Notes: a model not told the origin generated them from the letters alone. Numbered from the stretch's first letter, positions 1-10,239 are shown. The stretch is DNA of 26,343 bases from Thamnocephalis sphaerospora (GCA_003614735.1 KZ992610.1:223-26565); one strand, 5' to 3'. Numbers and translations are program-made.

Positions 1-84
1 TACCGCAACGGTATCTCGACTGCCCTTTACATTGCCCACTCTTAGTTTGACGAACAACCTGCTAGCACTGTATCGTACACCAGC

Positions 85-489
85 ATGTTTGCTCAACTAC
101 TGAGACTGGCCGTGCTCATCGGGCTGATCGCGGCAGCAATGCCGGCATCTGCCCGACTAGCCACGGCGACGCTGCGCTACGAGTGTGAAAGTCCTCTATG
201 GCCCCAGTGCAGAATATCCGGTACTATGGCCGACGGAGAATACAGCTGGTCCTGCACCGTGCAGTGGGAGCGTGGGCACAGACCAACCACCGAGGACAGC
301 AAATGCAGTTCCGACGGTGCCATGTGTCTCGGCATTGTGACGCACAACAATCGGCTGAAACTTGCCCGTGTACAGATATGGTACGGCGAAGGCTATGGTT
401 CTTGCCGATGCTTCATGCACCACGAAAGCCGCGAGGCATCCGCTGGCGTGGATGTTTGCGAGTGTGAGACAGAGTTTAATGTGGTCTAG
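85..489 (+). CDS. small secreted cysteine-rich protein, unknown function
   Basis: Intronless reading frame of 134 aa from ATG at 85 to TAG. Residues 1-23 form a classic signal peptide: short N-region, Leu/Ile/Ala core, and a likely cut after PASA at about 23. The mature part is about 110 aa with nine cysteines, including two late pairs, C-x-C at GSCRC and at VCEC, so several disulfides are likely and one Cys may be unpaired. I do not recognise a family. Size, export signal and Cys content fit the broad class of small secreted fungal proteins (effector-like, or wall or defence related), but that is inference. It ends 80 bp before the convergent end of the NTPDase at 569. An upstream intron or alternative start cannot be excluded because only 84 bases precede it. 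Confidence 0.6.
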   Translation: MFAQLLRLAVLIGLIAAAMPASARLATATLRYECESPLWPQCRISGTMADGEYSWSCTVQWERGHRPTTEDSKCSSDGAMCLGIVTHNNRLKLARVQIWYGEGYGSCRCFMHHESREASAGVDVCECETEFNVV

Positions 490-568
490 CACCATACTGT
501 ATGCCCGACACTCGACACACCGAGCGAATGTACCTTCACATTAATCAGGCGCTGTACGCAGGCGTGGG

Positions 569-2034
569 CTATGTGGTCATGTAAATCTCATTCACCATGT
601 CTATCATGGCTCCCAGTGTCCAGTCGGTCGAGCGGTCGCTTAGCTTTTCCACAAAGTGGATCTGCCTTTCTGCGGGAATGCGGTAGGCGGTAAGCAGCTC
701 GACAATTAGAGCGGCAGCAAAGCACACAATTCCAATGTCGTCCTTTGCCTTTGGCAGCCCAGATGCAGCACTGCTAGCGTCGAGATTAGTGCACTTGTCT
801 TGCGCACGGTCAAGCAGACGACTGATACTGCTGGAGCCGGCAACGTCCAATATATCCGAAATCTCGAAATAGTTGCTAGTCGCGTAGATGGGCATGTCTG
901 CAGGCATATCGGGCATGTAGACGCCGTTGACGGCGCATGGTGTTGTGGCGCAGAATGAATCCAGACCCAAGAGCGAGCTGCGAATAATAGCACGGCACTC
1001 GGCAAACTGGCCAGTGCCAAGCGTCTGCACCACTTGGCCAGTCTCCAGAGTGGCACTACTCTGCATGTTGCGGATGCCACACGGGTTTCTAAGCATCTGC
1101 GTCGACTTTTCAAGCGAGGGTGGCGCAGTGGCGTTTTGCTGGCGTACCAGCGACGCCGTGTATCGCCGATGCGCAGCATTCATACCAAAGCGAAGGTACG
1201 ATTGCGCGTAAATAACGTGAGAAGTGCGGTTAATGTGCACGCGGTATGAATTGGACAGCGGCGCGTATAGCGGCTTAAATGCCACTTGCGTGGATGCACC
1301 GCCGAGATCCAGTGCAGCGACAGTTTGGGCGCCGGCTGCACCGCTCGTCGGTGGCGACTGCTGCCCTTTGTTTAGACGGCCTGCTAGCGCATTCACCGTC
1401 ATCCAGCCATAAAGTGCCTCGCTTTCACCTGGAATCACCTGTGCGCCATAGACGGAGTCAAACCGGAATGGCACACGGGACTTGTCGCCAAGGTACGCAG
1501 CCGCCGCGTCGATTACTGCATCACGCTGTGCCGCTGGAAGTAGTCGCATGCCTGCGGTCGCTTTTAGATAGAGCGGCGTTTCGGCGTGTTTGGCAATGGG
1601 AATATACTGCAAAGCATCCTGAATCAAGGCTGTAGCAAGAAACATTGCATCAGACATGGGCAAATGTGGATGCAAGCATAAGCACGCTTACGCTGCAAAT
1701 ACTTGGCAACATTGGCAGGCTGCACGGTCGAGAGACCCGGCTTGATCTTGCTTGCAAGCTGTTTCTTGCCAGACTTGTTCATCAATGGATGTACGGCAAA
1801 GATGCCGCTGCGCGTAACCTTGTCGTGGTCCCAGTAATATGCGTAGACACGGGTGCCGCTGCTGCCAGCATCAATCATGAGGCCGTAGCTTTGGCTGTCG
1901 GCAGCGAGTGCACCATTGGGGTCGATGGCTGCGGCAGCGGCGACACCCAGCTGGCTTGCGAGCAGTACAACGGCGGGCAAACCAATTGATGCACCGATCG
2001 ATGGCCGCATCACCAAGTTGAGAGGCCAGCGCAT
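569..2034 (-). CDS. GDA1/CD39-family nucleoside phosphatase (NTPDase A)
   Basis: Two exons, 2034-1692 and 1629-569, join through a 62-nt GT-AG intron (GTAAGC...CTACAG) into 467 aa. Removing the intron restores YLQ-P-LIQDALQYIP. The family hydrolyses terminal phosphates of NDPs/NTPs; fungal members act in the Golgi lumen (GDPase/UDPase for glycosylation) or outside the cell as apyrases. Apyrase regions visible: ACR1 DAGSSGTR (55-62), ACR2 KATAGMR (137-143), ACR3 GESEALYGW (182-190, candidate catalytic base E185), ACR4 DLGGASTQ (222-229), and a late YATSNYF segment. Conserved Cys, including FCATTPCAVNG, fit lumenal disulfides. A hydrophobic stretch at about 14-36 is a signal peptide or signal anchor; there is no C-terminal membrane segment. 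ATG 2034 is the first in-frame ATG; ATG 2010 is also possible. ACR3 has Ala where the paralogue has Gly. Length is normal for GDA1-type enzymes. Substrate is not determinable from sequence. Confidence 0.93.
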
Positions 2035-2155
2035 GTCGTAAGCCAATATCGCAAACTGAAAGGCAAAGCGCGCTGAAAAACGTAAGGGCACCGGAAGGCA
2101 GTGCTAAAAGTAGATAGTGCAGCTTACCTTGATTACATGGCTTTGGCAGTAATCT

Positions 2156-2163
2156 TCTTATAT
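2156..2163 (-). promoter_or_regulatory. TATA-like element upstream of NTPDase A
   Basis: On the minus strand the sequence reads CATATAAG, about 120 nt before ATG 2034. Just downstream lies a strong donor (AAG|GTAAGC, intron start 2127) followed by acceptors TTTTTCAG (to 2073) and CTTTCAG (to 2056). A 5'-UTR intron of 55 or 72 nt, matching local intron sizes, is therefore possible. This is pattern-based only. Confidence 0.35.
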
Positions 2164-2836
2164 GTGCCGGTCGTGAGTACGAGACACAGCAGTTATGTGG
2201 CATCATGGCTCAACGGCAGCATATGCTGACCCATGCTTTTCTGGCTAGGGCTGCGGAACAAGGTTGTACTACGGTGCATTCTACAGTGGACGCCTCCGCA
2301 GCCGAGCTAACGCACCCGTTATCTGCGCGACAGCATGGTGCAACGCATTAGATCATTCGGCGCATTATTGCAGGTGTTATCGCCGTAAAGCGATAAAGCC
2401 TGAGTACTTGTATCACCATGTGGAATGGCGGACAATTCCATTGCTCTGCGTGCATGGACGGTAGCAGCGAATCAGCCGCCGACAGTGACGCATGTCCAAC
2501 TATTAAGTGAACGCTGGCGCGTGCTGGCAAACACCTAATACTGCTCGCTATCTGATGTAGCAGCGTGTCAGACGATGCACTGCGTCATCGTTAAAAATAT
2601 GTCAGCATCGATGGTGGGCGTCCAGAGAGCTTTCCACGTTTGGGTACACGCAGGTGTGTGCTCGCGAATGTGTCGGTGTCTCAAAGTGCCCATGCACTCC
2701 AGCGTGTTGCTGTCGCAGTCCCGCATGCTTTCATCGGATGCCATGATTCGCGCGCGCACCAAGACATTCAGGGTAACTGTTCTATACTGCACTGCAGGTA
2801 GTCTTTATGGATACATCATATTACTGCATGTCACGC
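2164..2836. other. intergenic spacer between the tandem NTPDases
   Basis: About 670 bp with no supported gene. Short open frames here lack coding character and recognisable motifs. It must hold the upstream promoter of NTPDase A and the 3' end of NTPDase B. I see no tRNA, long repeat or mobile-element remnant. Confidence 0.6.
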
Positions 2837-4334
2837 TTAGGCGGCCATGTGCATCTGATTCACTTCATCAATCATAGCGCCCAGAGCCCAGTCCATAGCT
2901 CTGCCGTTCAGCTTTTCGACAAAGTGAATTGGCCGCTCAGGAGCAATATGGTACGCGTTCAGCAGCTCGAGAGACAGTGCTGCGCCAAAGCATACTGTGT
3001 TGATGTACTTGCCGGCACCGGGCATCTCTGCCATAGCATTGCTTGCATCCAGACGCGAGCACTTGTCCTGTGCAGCTCGCGAAACACAGGCAGCGTTGCT
3101 GAGCTCGCCGCAGCCAAGATCCTTTGTGGTGTGGAAAAAGTTGCTGGCAGCATAGACGGGCATATCCGTCGGAATAGCGGGTATGTGGATGCCGTTGATG
3201 GCACAGGGCGGCGCGGCGCAGAATGCCTGGCGACCGAGAAGCGTATCGTGGATGTACTTGCGGCACAAGCGGAACTGTCCCGTGCCCTTGAGCTGCACCG
3301 TCCGGCCATCCAGTAGTGTCACCTGGTCGGTTGTACCGCGGATATCGCATGGGCTGTCCAGAACTGGCACGCCCGTCTGTGTCGCGGCATTGTTACCCAG
3401 CAGTGCGGCGGCATAACGTTGGCGAGCGACATCAGCGCCCAGGCGCAGGTACGAGTGCGTGTAGAGTACGTGGGTGGTGCTGTTGATGCGCACGCGGTAG
3501 GCGTGGTCGAGCGGAGCAAATCGCGGCTCAAAAGTCACCTGGGTCGACGCGCCGCCAAGATCCAGAGCGACCGCGGTCATAGGCTTAGCGCCGGTCGAAT
3601 CCACTTTGTTCAGTCGGCCGTCCAGCGCATTGGCAGTCAGCCAGCCGTAGACGCCCTCGTCCTCGCCAGGGATAACCTGCGCGCCAAAAGTCGGATCAAA
3701 CTTGAACGGCACGCGCGACTTGTCGCTAAAGAATGCAATGGTTGCCTCGATAATAGCCTCGCGCTCCTGCGTCGGCAAAAGACGCATGCCGGCCGTGGCT
3801 TTGAGATAGAGCGGCGTGCTGGCGTGCTTGTTTTGCGGGATAAATCCAAGCGCACTCTGAATAAGCGCTGTAGTAAAGCACCGTGTTAGTAGGAAGAAAA
3901 GTCGCGTTTGGCAGATCTGCGGACTTACGTTGCAGATAGTTGGCTACACCAGCAGGCTTCACGGTGGAAAGACCTGGCTGAATCTTGGTAGCCAGCTGCT
4001 CCTTGTTTGCTGCGTCCATCAGCGGAAATACAGAAACCGACTTGTCGTTGGCTGCAGCGACCGAGTCCGAGTTCCAGTAAAAGGCATAAATGCGACTGCC
4101 ACTACTGCCGGCATCGATGACGAGGCCATAGCTGCGGTCGCCGGCTGCAGCAGGCTTGGCTATAACGGGTCTACCGATGGCATGCTTGAAGACGTTGAAA
4201 TTGCGTTCTGGAACAACAGAAAGAGCGTCTGCAAAGACGTGTTCGGTGAACAGTGCCTGTGCAATCAGCTGGCCGGCAGAGGCAAGTGCCAGCACGGAGA
4301 AGGCAAGCCGTGAAGTGGCGGCGGTTCCAAACAT
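2837..4334 (-). CDS. GDA1/CD39-family nucleoside phosphatase (NTPDase B)
   Basis: Exons 4334-3929 and 3867-2837 join through a 61-nt GT-AG intron (GTAAGT...CTACAG) to give 478 aa, reading YLQ-P-LIQSALGFIP across the junction. Apyrase regions: ACR1 DAGSSGSR (74-81), KATAGMR (158-164), GEDEGVYGW (203-211, candidate base E206), DLGGASTQ (238-245), then YAASNFF. Residues about 8-28 are hydrophobic, so entry to the secretory pathway is expected; no C-terminal anchor is seen. It is clearly a tandem copy of the 569-2034 gene: same order, same strand, and the intron in the same codon and phase. It carries an extra Cys pair near LGCGELSNAACVS, absent from copy A, that could form an added disulfide. 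The upstream 1.3 kb is shared divergently with the carboxypeptidase. Golgi GDPase/UDPase or secreted apyrase are both possible. Confidence 0.94.
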
Positions 4335-5200
4335 GATACTAGCGATGCTTGAAAGTCGTAACGGCTTCTATAGGAAGCGAGTGGTGCCGGCGAGTGCGCG
4401 GCAAACGCAGGCACGGTAGGCGCAAGTGGATGAAGACGGGCGTGGGTGTATGTAGATGCCGCACCGTTGGCACAGGTAAGCCTCCTTTAAAATGGCCGAC
4501 GCGGATGCGGGACGTATGCAAGTTGCGCAGGCCACGAGCACCATGTGCATCAGAGCCGGCCTGCCTATTTAGGGCTGTTTGCACGCAGTCAAGGGGCACC
4601 GCTTCTACAATGCGGTTTCGGCCGTTCGCCATAACAGGTAGCCATGGGCGAAGTAAAATGCCAAGTGGCCGAAGCAACGTCCCTCAAACGATGAACGCAT
4701 ATGTGCCGCACGTGCACTCAGCACATGTTACGCAGAAATAGCAGATGAAGGTGAATTCGATGGTCATTACGCTCGTGGTAAGCAAAGCCTATCTTGTCAT
4801 AGACAGCAGCCAGCCGCATGGATCTGCGACAGCCACTGCGTTTACTGGCGCGGAACTCATCTCGCCCCTTCCGGTGCATGTAGGTACCCTGAATCGGGTG
4901 TCACAACCTGTATCCAACGACCAGCAGTAGCAACTAGCCGCTCATTTGTGCGCAGTACTTTTGCGCTGGATAGCGTGTGTTGCACGGAACAGGCGCCGCT
5001 GGCCGCTGCTTGCACATACACAGCCCTGGCAACGCCGCCCTACCCGCCAATCAGAGCGAAGCCATCCTCTTGCCATGACGACACAGCTGCGCTTGGCCAA
5101 TGGCCGGCACAACTGGTCAACGACATTATAATAAACAATCTACAGGTAAAGGCATTTATACGCTGCATGGGACAAGCACAACGTTAGAGCACTGGTCGTG

Positions 5201-5240
5201 TTCTCTTTCTCTCTCCCTCTCTCTATCTCTCTCTGCCTCT
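5201..5240 (+). repeat. CT-rich pyrimidine tract
   Basis: About 40 nt of almost pure CT with an interrupted (CT)n pattern. Pyrimidine tracts near start sites are common in fungal promoters and 5' leaders. It lies about 400 bp upstream of the carboxypeptidase ATG. Confidence 0.8.
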
Positions 5241-5380
5241 ACTCGCCGCTTATTACTCCAGATACACAAAGGTACGAGTATCGGCGTAGATGCGGCCAGA
5301 GTGCTGGTTACACGCCCGCCCACGCGCTCACTCACATACACGCGGACCACGCTATTGGCTGCCAGCGCACACGCGTACAC

Positions 5381-5392
5381 ATATATATATAT
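5381..5392. repeat. short (AT)6 microsatellite
   Basis: Twelve alternating A and T bases in an otherwise CA-rich patch of the spacer upstream of the carboxypeptidase gene. No role is implied. Confidence 0.8.
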
Positions 5393-5643
5393 CCACACGC
5401 ATACAGACGTATGCTCTACCCGCTACTGTGCATCGGCCCGCGCAGGATATAGAGCAGCAGGTACGCCCACCATCGCCGTCCTACTGCGCGAATGTTTGTT
5501 GCAGCTGCACCCCTTTGTTCCAACGCTCATCTACTCGTGCACGCACTGCCAACAGCGTTCTCTTACCGCCCGCCACTCGCTCTACACGCCATCACCGGAC
5601 ACGTTATCATCCGTTCTTACCCTACAAATAGCCGACGGCCAGT

Positions 5644-7234
5644 ATGAGATACGCTGGATCAGGTCGCTGGCCATGTGCCATAGTCGCCGTGCTGACTGTT
5701 GCAGCATGCACTACAACAGGCTGGGCCCTTCCATCTCCTATAGCGGTGAATAATGCCATCACTATAGCGACAAACGCCACAGATGCTGGCACGCTCCAGC
5801 CGTCTGGGCAACCGCCAAAAGCCGCTGATACTGCGGCACTTGTACGGCCAGTCCGTTACGACGATCTGCGCATCGTGCGCCTTGACAAGACACCTGCTAC
5901 AAATGCAGCACTTCGCCAGCTGGCCGGCAAAGTTGACGTCTGGGATGCTAGCAAGAGCTACATGGACGTGGCTGTGCGCGGCCGGGACTGGGACGCAGTG
6001 AGCAGCGAGCTGGCCGCTGGCAAGGCTCCGATCCGACAGGTACGCAATGCCAACATACAGCACGAGCTGGACGTTGAGACTGCTCGATTGAGTACCACCA
6101 TCCGTGGCATCCGTCTGCGGCTGGGTTTGCCAGTTGGTGCGGGTGTAAAGCTGCTAAGGCAGACCAAGAACCGTGACTGGTTTGCCGACTATCACACCTA
6201 CGAAGAGATTGTGGACTGGACGCGCAAGTTGGCAAGTCGCCATGCCAATCTGGTGCAGCTTACGCCTTCCATCGGCAGGACGCACGAGGGCCGTGATATT
6301 CCGCTGCTTCGCATCACCGCCCCTGGCGATCCTTCACCACGGCGACGTGTATGGCTACAGGCGCTGCAGCATGCGCGTGAATGGATATCTGGCACAACGC
6401 TGCAGTATGTGGCGCAAAAACTTGTCGAAGGCTACGCGGCTGGAAACTCGCGGGTCGTCCGGTTGCTAGGGCAGGTTGAGTTTGTCATGATCCCGGTGGC
6501 CAATCCAGACGGCTACGTCTACACCTGGACGACCGATCGACTTTGGCGCAAGAATCGTCGCGACAATAAGGATGGCTCCTTTGGCGTGGACCTGGCAAGT
6601 GTTACATGAGGCATGTGCGCTTGAATGTCTAGCAATGCTAACCGGGTGTGGATGCGTGCAGAATCGCAACTGGCCTGACCATTGGAATGTGGATGGTGCC
6701 AGCACGGAACCGCTTGCCATTGATTATGCCGGCACAGCACCCGGCTCGGAGCCCGAGGTGCAGGCGCTCATGCGTGCATACCTAAATACGCCCAACGTGG
6801 TCAGCGTCCTCGACATGCATGCATACTCACAGCTGCTGCTGCGTCCCTATGGCTGGGACGACCTGCGCGATCCAGAGGAGCAGCAGTACGTACGTCTTTC
6901 TGACGAGCTGGCCAGCACGATTGAGCAGCGACGTGGCTCGCACTACGTCTCGCAGCGCTCCTACGACCTTTACCCAGCTGCGGGTATTGCCTCGGACTGG
7001 TGGGCAGGCGAAGCGCAGACCGAGCGCAGTACCATGCACACCGACAGCGACGTGGACAGGCAGCAGCGGCCATACTCGCTCACCATCGAGCTGAGCCCCG
7101 CTGACACCGACGTCCAGGGCAATGCAGGATTTATCCTACCGCCCGAGGAAATCCGACAAGTAGGCGAGGACATATGGCCGGCAGTTTTGCATCTTGCCGA
7201 AGTAGGTCTGATGCGCCCGCTGCATGCGGACTAG
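5644..7234 (+). CDS. secreted M14A metallocarboxypeptidase precursor
   Basis: Exons 5644-6594 and 6662-7234 give 507 aa after removing a 67-nt GC-AG intron. Order: signal peptide (about 1-28), M14 propeptide (about 66-150), peptidase domain (about 175-500). Zinc ligands are H243 and E246 in QHAREW and H370 in DMHAYSQ; substrate-binding Arg lies in RLWRKNRR and in NRNW (318-321), which forms only after splicing; the general base is E460 in LTIELS. Fungal ECM14-type relatives lack that Glu, so this copy looks catalytically competent. The residue equivalent to pancreatic CPA position 255 appears to be S428 (ASDWW), so neither a clear A- nor B-type pocket is indicated. An extra loop of about 17 residues (about 432-453) precedes the PYSLTIEL strand. 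I see no Cys after the signal peptide, so the usual CPA disulfide is absent. It probably digests extracellular or vacuolar peptides. Confidence 0.95.
6595..6661 (+). other. GC-AG spliceosomal intron in the carboxypeptidase gene
   Basis: Donor CTG|GCAAGTG, acceptor GTGCAG|AAT, branch-like CTAAC at 6638-6642. Only this junction restores the invariant GVDL-NRNW motif of M14 enzymes; unspliced, the frame stops within a few codons. No GT donor gives the same product. Confidence 0.9.
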
Positions 7235-7277
7235 ATCGCCTGCGGAAATGGCCCTAGTACGCTGTACTGCGACTGCG

Positions 7278-7291
7278 ACACACACACACAC
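7278..7291. repeat. (AC)7 microsatellite
   Basis: Fourteen nt of alternating A and C in the short gap between the carboxypeptidase stop and the 3' end of the small minus-strand frame. A second (AC)7 lies at 8007-8020. Confidence 0.8.
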
Positions 7292-7313
7292 GGCAGTGAA
7301 ATAATGTTATAAA

Positions 7314-7619
7314 CTATTTCCACTCACGCATCCGGAGCACTAAACCTTTTTCTGCCGCACAGCTGGTATCGCTTGACGTGGAAAGCTCCATGGGACGACG
7401 AAATGTTTTGCTCGCTTCACGCCACGCGGTGAGTGTGTATGAAGTAGCTGCGTGCGTCACCTTGAGCAGCTCTGTGGCCATGCCGCCAAAACGCCATAAC
7501 AAGGAGTCGTGGTGGTCGCTGGCACCATGCTTCAGCCAAAGAATGTGTGACTGTTGATAGGCCTGCTCAATGCCCAAGTAGCCAAATACTTTGAGCATAA
7601 AACACGCCACTGCCATTCT
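7314..7619 (-). CDS. possible small hypothetical protein (101 aa)
   Basis: Frame from ATG 7619 to TAG 7314, 101 aa, no recognised family. The first 70 residues read like a real helical protein (MAVACFMLKVFGYLGIEQAY, later LLWRFGGMATELLKVTHAAT), and codons favour G/C at third positions moderately. A TATA-like CTATATAG at 7657-7664 lies about 40 nt upstream of the ATG, a workable spacing. The N-terminus is hydrophobic and slightly basic, so a membrane or mitochondrial protein is imaginable, but this is inference. It is convergent with the carboxypeptidase, 79 bp away. It could equally be a chance open frame or the last exon of a larger gene. Confidence 0.35.
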   Translation of the reverse strand, partial: RMAVACFMLKVFGYLGIEQAYQQSHILWLKHGASDHHDSLLWRFGGMATELLKVTHAATSYTLTAWREASKTFRRPMELSTSSDTSCAAEKGLVLRMREWK

Positions 7620-8098
7620 GAACGTCGACGCCAACACTCGTGTATCGGCCAGCGCCCTATATAGCTACTGCTCTGTCCTAATGATGGGGCGCCCCGAGTC
7701 GAGCCCCGAGCTGTGTCAATTACGAGGCGATGCAATGTTACATGCTGCCGCTTGGCCCGCAGTGCAGCCTGACAAACCCCCATTCTATCAAACTGGCTGG
7801 CGCGTCTGCCGTTTCCCCTTGTCCTTTTTGCTTTGAGGCCAACACTGCCTTATGGCCAGAACATATGTACCGCTGGCTCTCCTCTTCCCTCAGCCTCCTA
7901 CAACATCTAAGCTCCCCTTTGCCGCGCTTCTCTTCGTTTCCACTCCCACCTGCATTCACACCGTTTTACCGTCACTAACCAGTCCAACGTGACTGCGTAA
8001 ACCTATACACACACACACACGTCGTGCTCGGGTTAGCACATGTGCACAAGCGCTGGGCCGCTCTTCATTGTTTCTTTTTATTCTACATACAGCACAGC
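7620..8098. promoter_or_regulatory. intergenic region upstream of the orphan membrane protein
   Basis: About 480 bp without a supported gene. It contains CT-rich stretches (about 7875-7960) of the kind seen near fungal transcription starts, an (AC)7 run at 8007-8020, and the TATA-like CTATATAG at 7657-7664 that may serve the minus-strand small frame. Confidence 0.45.
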
Positions 8099-10239
8099 AT
8101 GCTGCAGACTTGGCATGCTGGCGTCGACATGCGTCGCTGGACCCGTCTACGCTTGCTTGTTCGGCAGATGGCCATAGGCCTTCCGCTGTATGCGGCTTTC
8201 TTGGCAATCTATGCAGCACCTGCCCACGGTAAGCACGCTCATGCAGCCTGCTTTCCGATGGATCCGCTGATTTTTTGCTTGCAGCGCAGCAGACAGTACT
8301 CGTGCCGCCCACGGCCAAGCAGCCGCTTACGCCTCATGCACTGGCACTGACCCTGCTAGCGCTGCTGCGGACGCTGATCCTGCTGGTGGGCTATACGTGC
8401 GGCGTATTTGCTGCGCTTCGCTACGGCGTGCTCTACCGAGGCAAGTGGTGTTCCAACAGCGCCAAGACCACCTGGTCTGGCGTGCTTGCACTTGCTGCCG
8501 TCTGCGTCCTATTGGTGCCGCTTAACGCCACAGAGCGGGTGATGGATGTGGTGCAGGGCTGTCCAGTAGCTACTCCCGACCGCAACGAGTGCGTGACCAG
8601 TGGCTGGTGGATGGTAACGTCCGGCGCCATTACCGAAAGCCTAGCTCAGGTGGCGATTCCGATGATAGTCACAACCTCTGTGCTTCTTCTACTGGCGGGC
8701 GTGCCCATGTTTCTTTTGCGACACTCCAAGCAGCTTACCGCTGGCACTCACAAAGAGCGCCCCGTCAGCGGCACACACTGGCAACGGCTGGACAACCATA
8801 GAGATGCGGAGACTGGATCATCAGCCACCAGACTGAACAGCATTTGCGAAGGGCCATCGCATATCAGCACCGACACCGGCAATGGGGTGTCAGCAGCCGA
8901 TGTTCGTGCATCGTGGCCTGCACCTCCAAATGGTTCCGCGAGGACGGAGCGATCGCGCATTAACTCGCTGCTACTGGACGAGCCCATCGCGCGGGTAAAT
9001 AGCGGCATCATCATGCAGCCCGAAGCGCCCGGCCAGCAGCAGGGAAGCCGGTTTGTTAATGCAAACGCACCACCAATGTCTATGCCGTCGGCGCCACCAC
9101 GGGGCGCACCCAATGGACCGTATCATTTGTACGGCCCAAATAGTCGCTCGCTTAGGCCGCGACCGCCAGACCACCACTCGCAGGTCAGGCGTGCACCAAG
9201 CTCTGGCTCGCTTAGAAACGCGGCACCAGCTCGCCCACCTGTGCTGCCGCCCATTGTGCCAGTAGTGCCATTATCAGTACCAGAAAACCGGGCAGCGGAA
9301 AATCAACGTCGGCAGCAGGTCATCAGCGTGGAAAGCTTTCGCTATCCTAGCTTCCCAAAGCATTCGTCGCTCCAACAGCGGCAGTATATCGACTCTGATG
9401 CCAGTCGCTGTTACGAGCAAGAATCTAGCGGCGATCATGCTGTGCCAGCCAACGCGGCCAACCGACAGTCACATGGCCTGCCCGCACCGCAGCAAAAAAA
9501 TGCCGACTATGGCTACGTGCTTTCCTCTCCTGCAATGAGCCAGGCTACGTTTGGCAACCAGACCGTGTTCTGCCCGTCGCCCGAGAAGAAGTCGGAGGAG
9601 AGAGTGAGTCTGCACGCAGTAAACGTGCACAGCGGAGTGCTCGTTTGCAACCCGAGTCCCCCGCTGGCGGCCAGCTCCACCCAGACCTTGGGCTCCGCTC
9701 TAAGGACCATTAGAAGTCGGGCAAACACCTATATCGGCAACGGTGACAGCGATAGCGACAGTGACGATAGTCACACCGCCCGCCGTCTCTCCTTCACTTC
9801 GGTGGCCACGAGCGAGGCGGCCGAGGAAGCAGCAGATCTAGCTAACGCGTCGATGCGCTCGGACGACACGTTTGCTTGCAGCGACTACGAGATGCCACTT
9901 GGTCGGGTACCAAGTGCACGCGTTCGCCCTACAGAGCAGCCCAAGGATCTCCGCCGCATACTTGCACGTCATAGAACAGAGCGGAGGAAGCATAAAAAGC
10001 CACAGGACGTCCGACGCGTGTCTAGTGAGCGACGAGTGCGAAAGCACTACACGCCCGCACTTGACGACGTGCGCGAGGACGAGGAACTGTACTGGCAGCA
10101 TCGACGAGCAGCCGCCAACGAGCGTCACTTTTCTTGTTTGCCGCCACACACGCCACGCAGCGCTAAAAGCAGCGGCCAAAGGTCAAAGCACTTTGTGGCG
10201 GAAGAGCTGAACGAGTCAAACTGCCCCGGCGCATCATAA
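8099..10239 (+). CDS. unrecognised multi-pass membrane protein with long disordered tail
   Basis: Exons 8099-8228 and 8285-10239 join through a 56-nt GT-AG intron (GTAAGC...TTGCAG) to give 694 aa. Exon 1 encodes a basic N-region then a hydrophobic segment (about 24-43) that may be a signal peptide ending in APAHA. Further membrane segments lie at about 62-90, 105-123 and 161-189. A short loop between the last two has two Cys (136, 146) and one N-glycosylation site (NAT, 124-126). From about 190 to the end the chain is hydrophilic and low in complexity: Pro/Ser/Gln-rich, an acidic GDSDSDSDD run, and a very basic patch rich in RRxxRxRxERRKHKK near 570-590. I do not recognise the family. Topology suggests a small membrane anchor with a large cytoplasmic tail for binding or phosphorylation. 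ATG 8129 is an alternative start. Convergent with the LMBR1 gene. Confidence 0.8.

Larger units (their letters stand above)
4335..5643. promoter_or_regulatory. 1.3-kb divergent intergenic region (NTPDase B / carboxypeptidase)
   Basis: No convincing protein gene. On the + strand several donor-like sites occur: CACAG|GTAAGC (4476), CGTG|GTAAGC (4778), CTACAG|GTAAAG (5146), AAAG|GTACGAG (5272) and CAG|GTACGC (5461), with a possible acceptor TTTGTTGCAG at 5504. A TATA-like TTATAATAAA lies near 5126-5135. These may mark a long, spliced 5' leader of the carboxypeptidase gene or a noncoding transcript, or may be chance. Low-complexity tracts sit at 5201-5240 and 5381-5392. Confidence 0.4.

Noticed and set aside
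4339-4741. Overlapping open frames on both strands upstream of NTPDase B
   Set aside because: They start at non-ATG codons, are Arg/Cys-rich as expected for GC-rich noncoding sequence, and have no motif.
5100-5753. 217-codon open frame over the CT-rich tract and into the carboxypeptidase start
   Set aside because: Built from low-complexity Ser/Leu and His/Thr runs, and it overlaps the true signal peptide in another frame.
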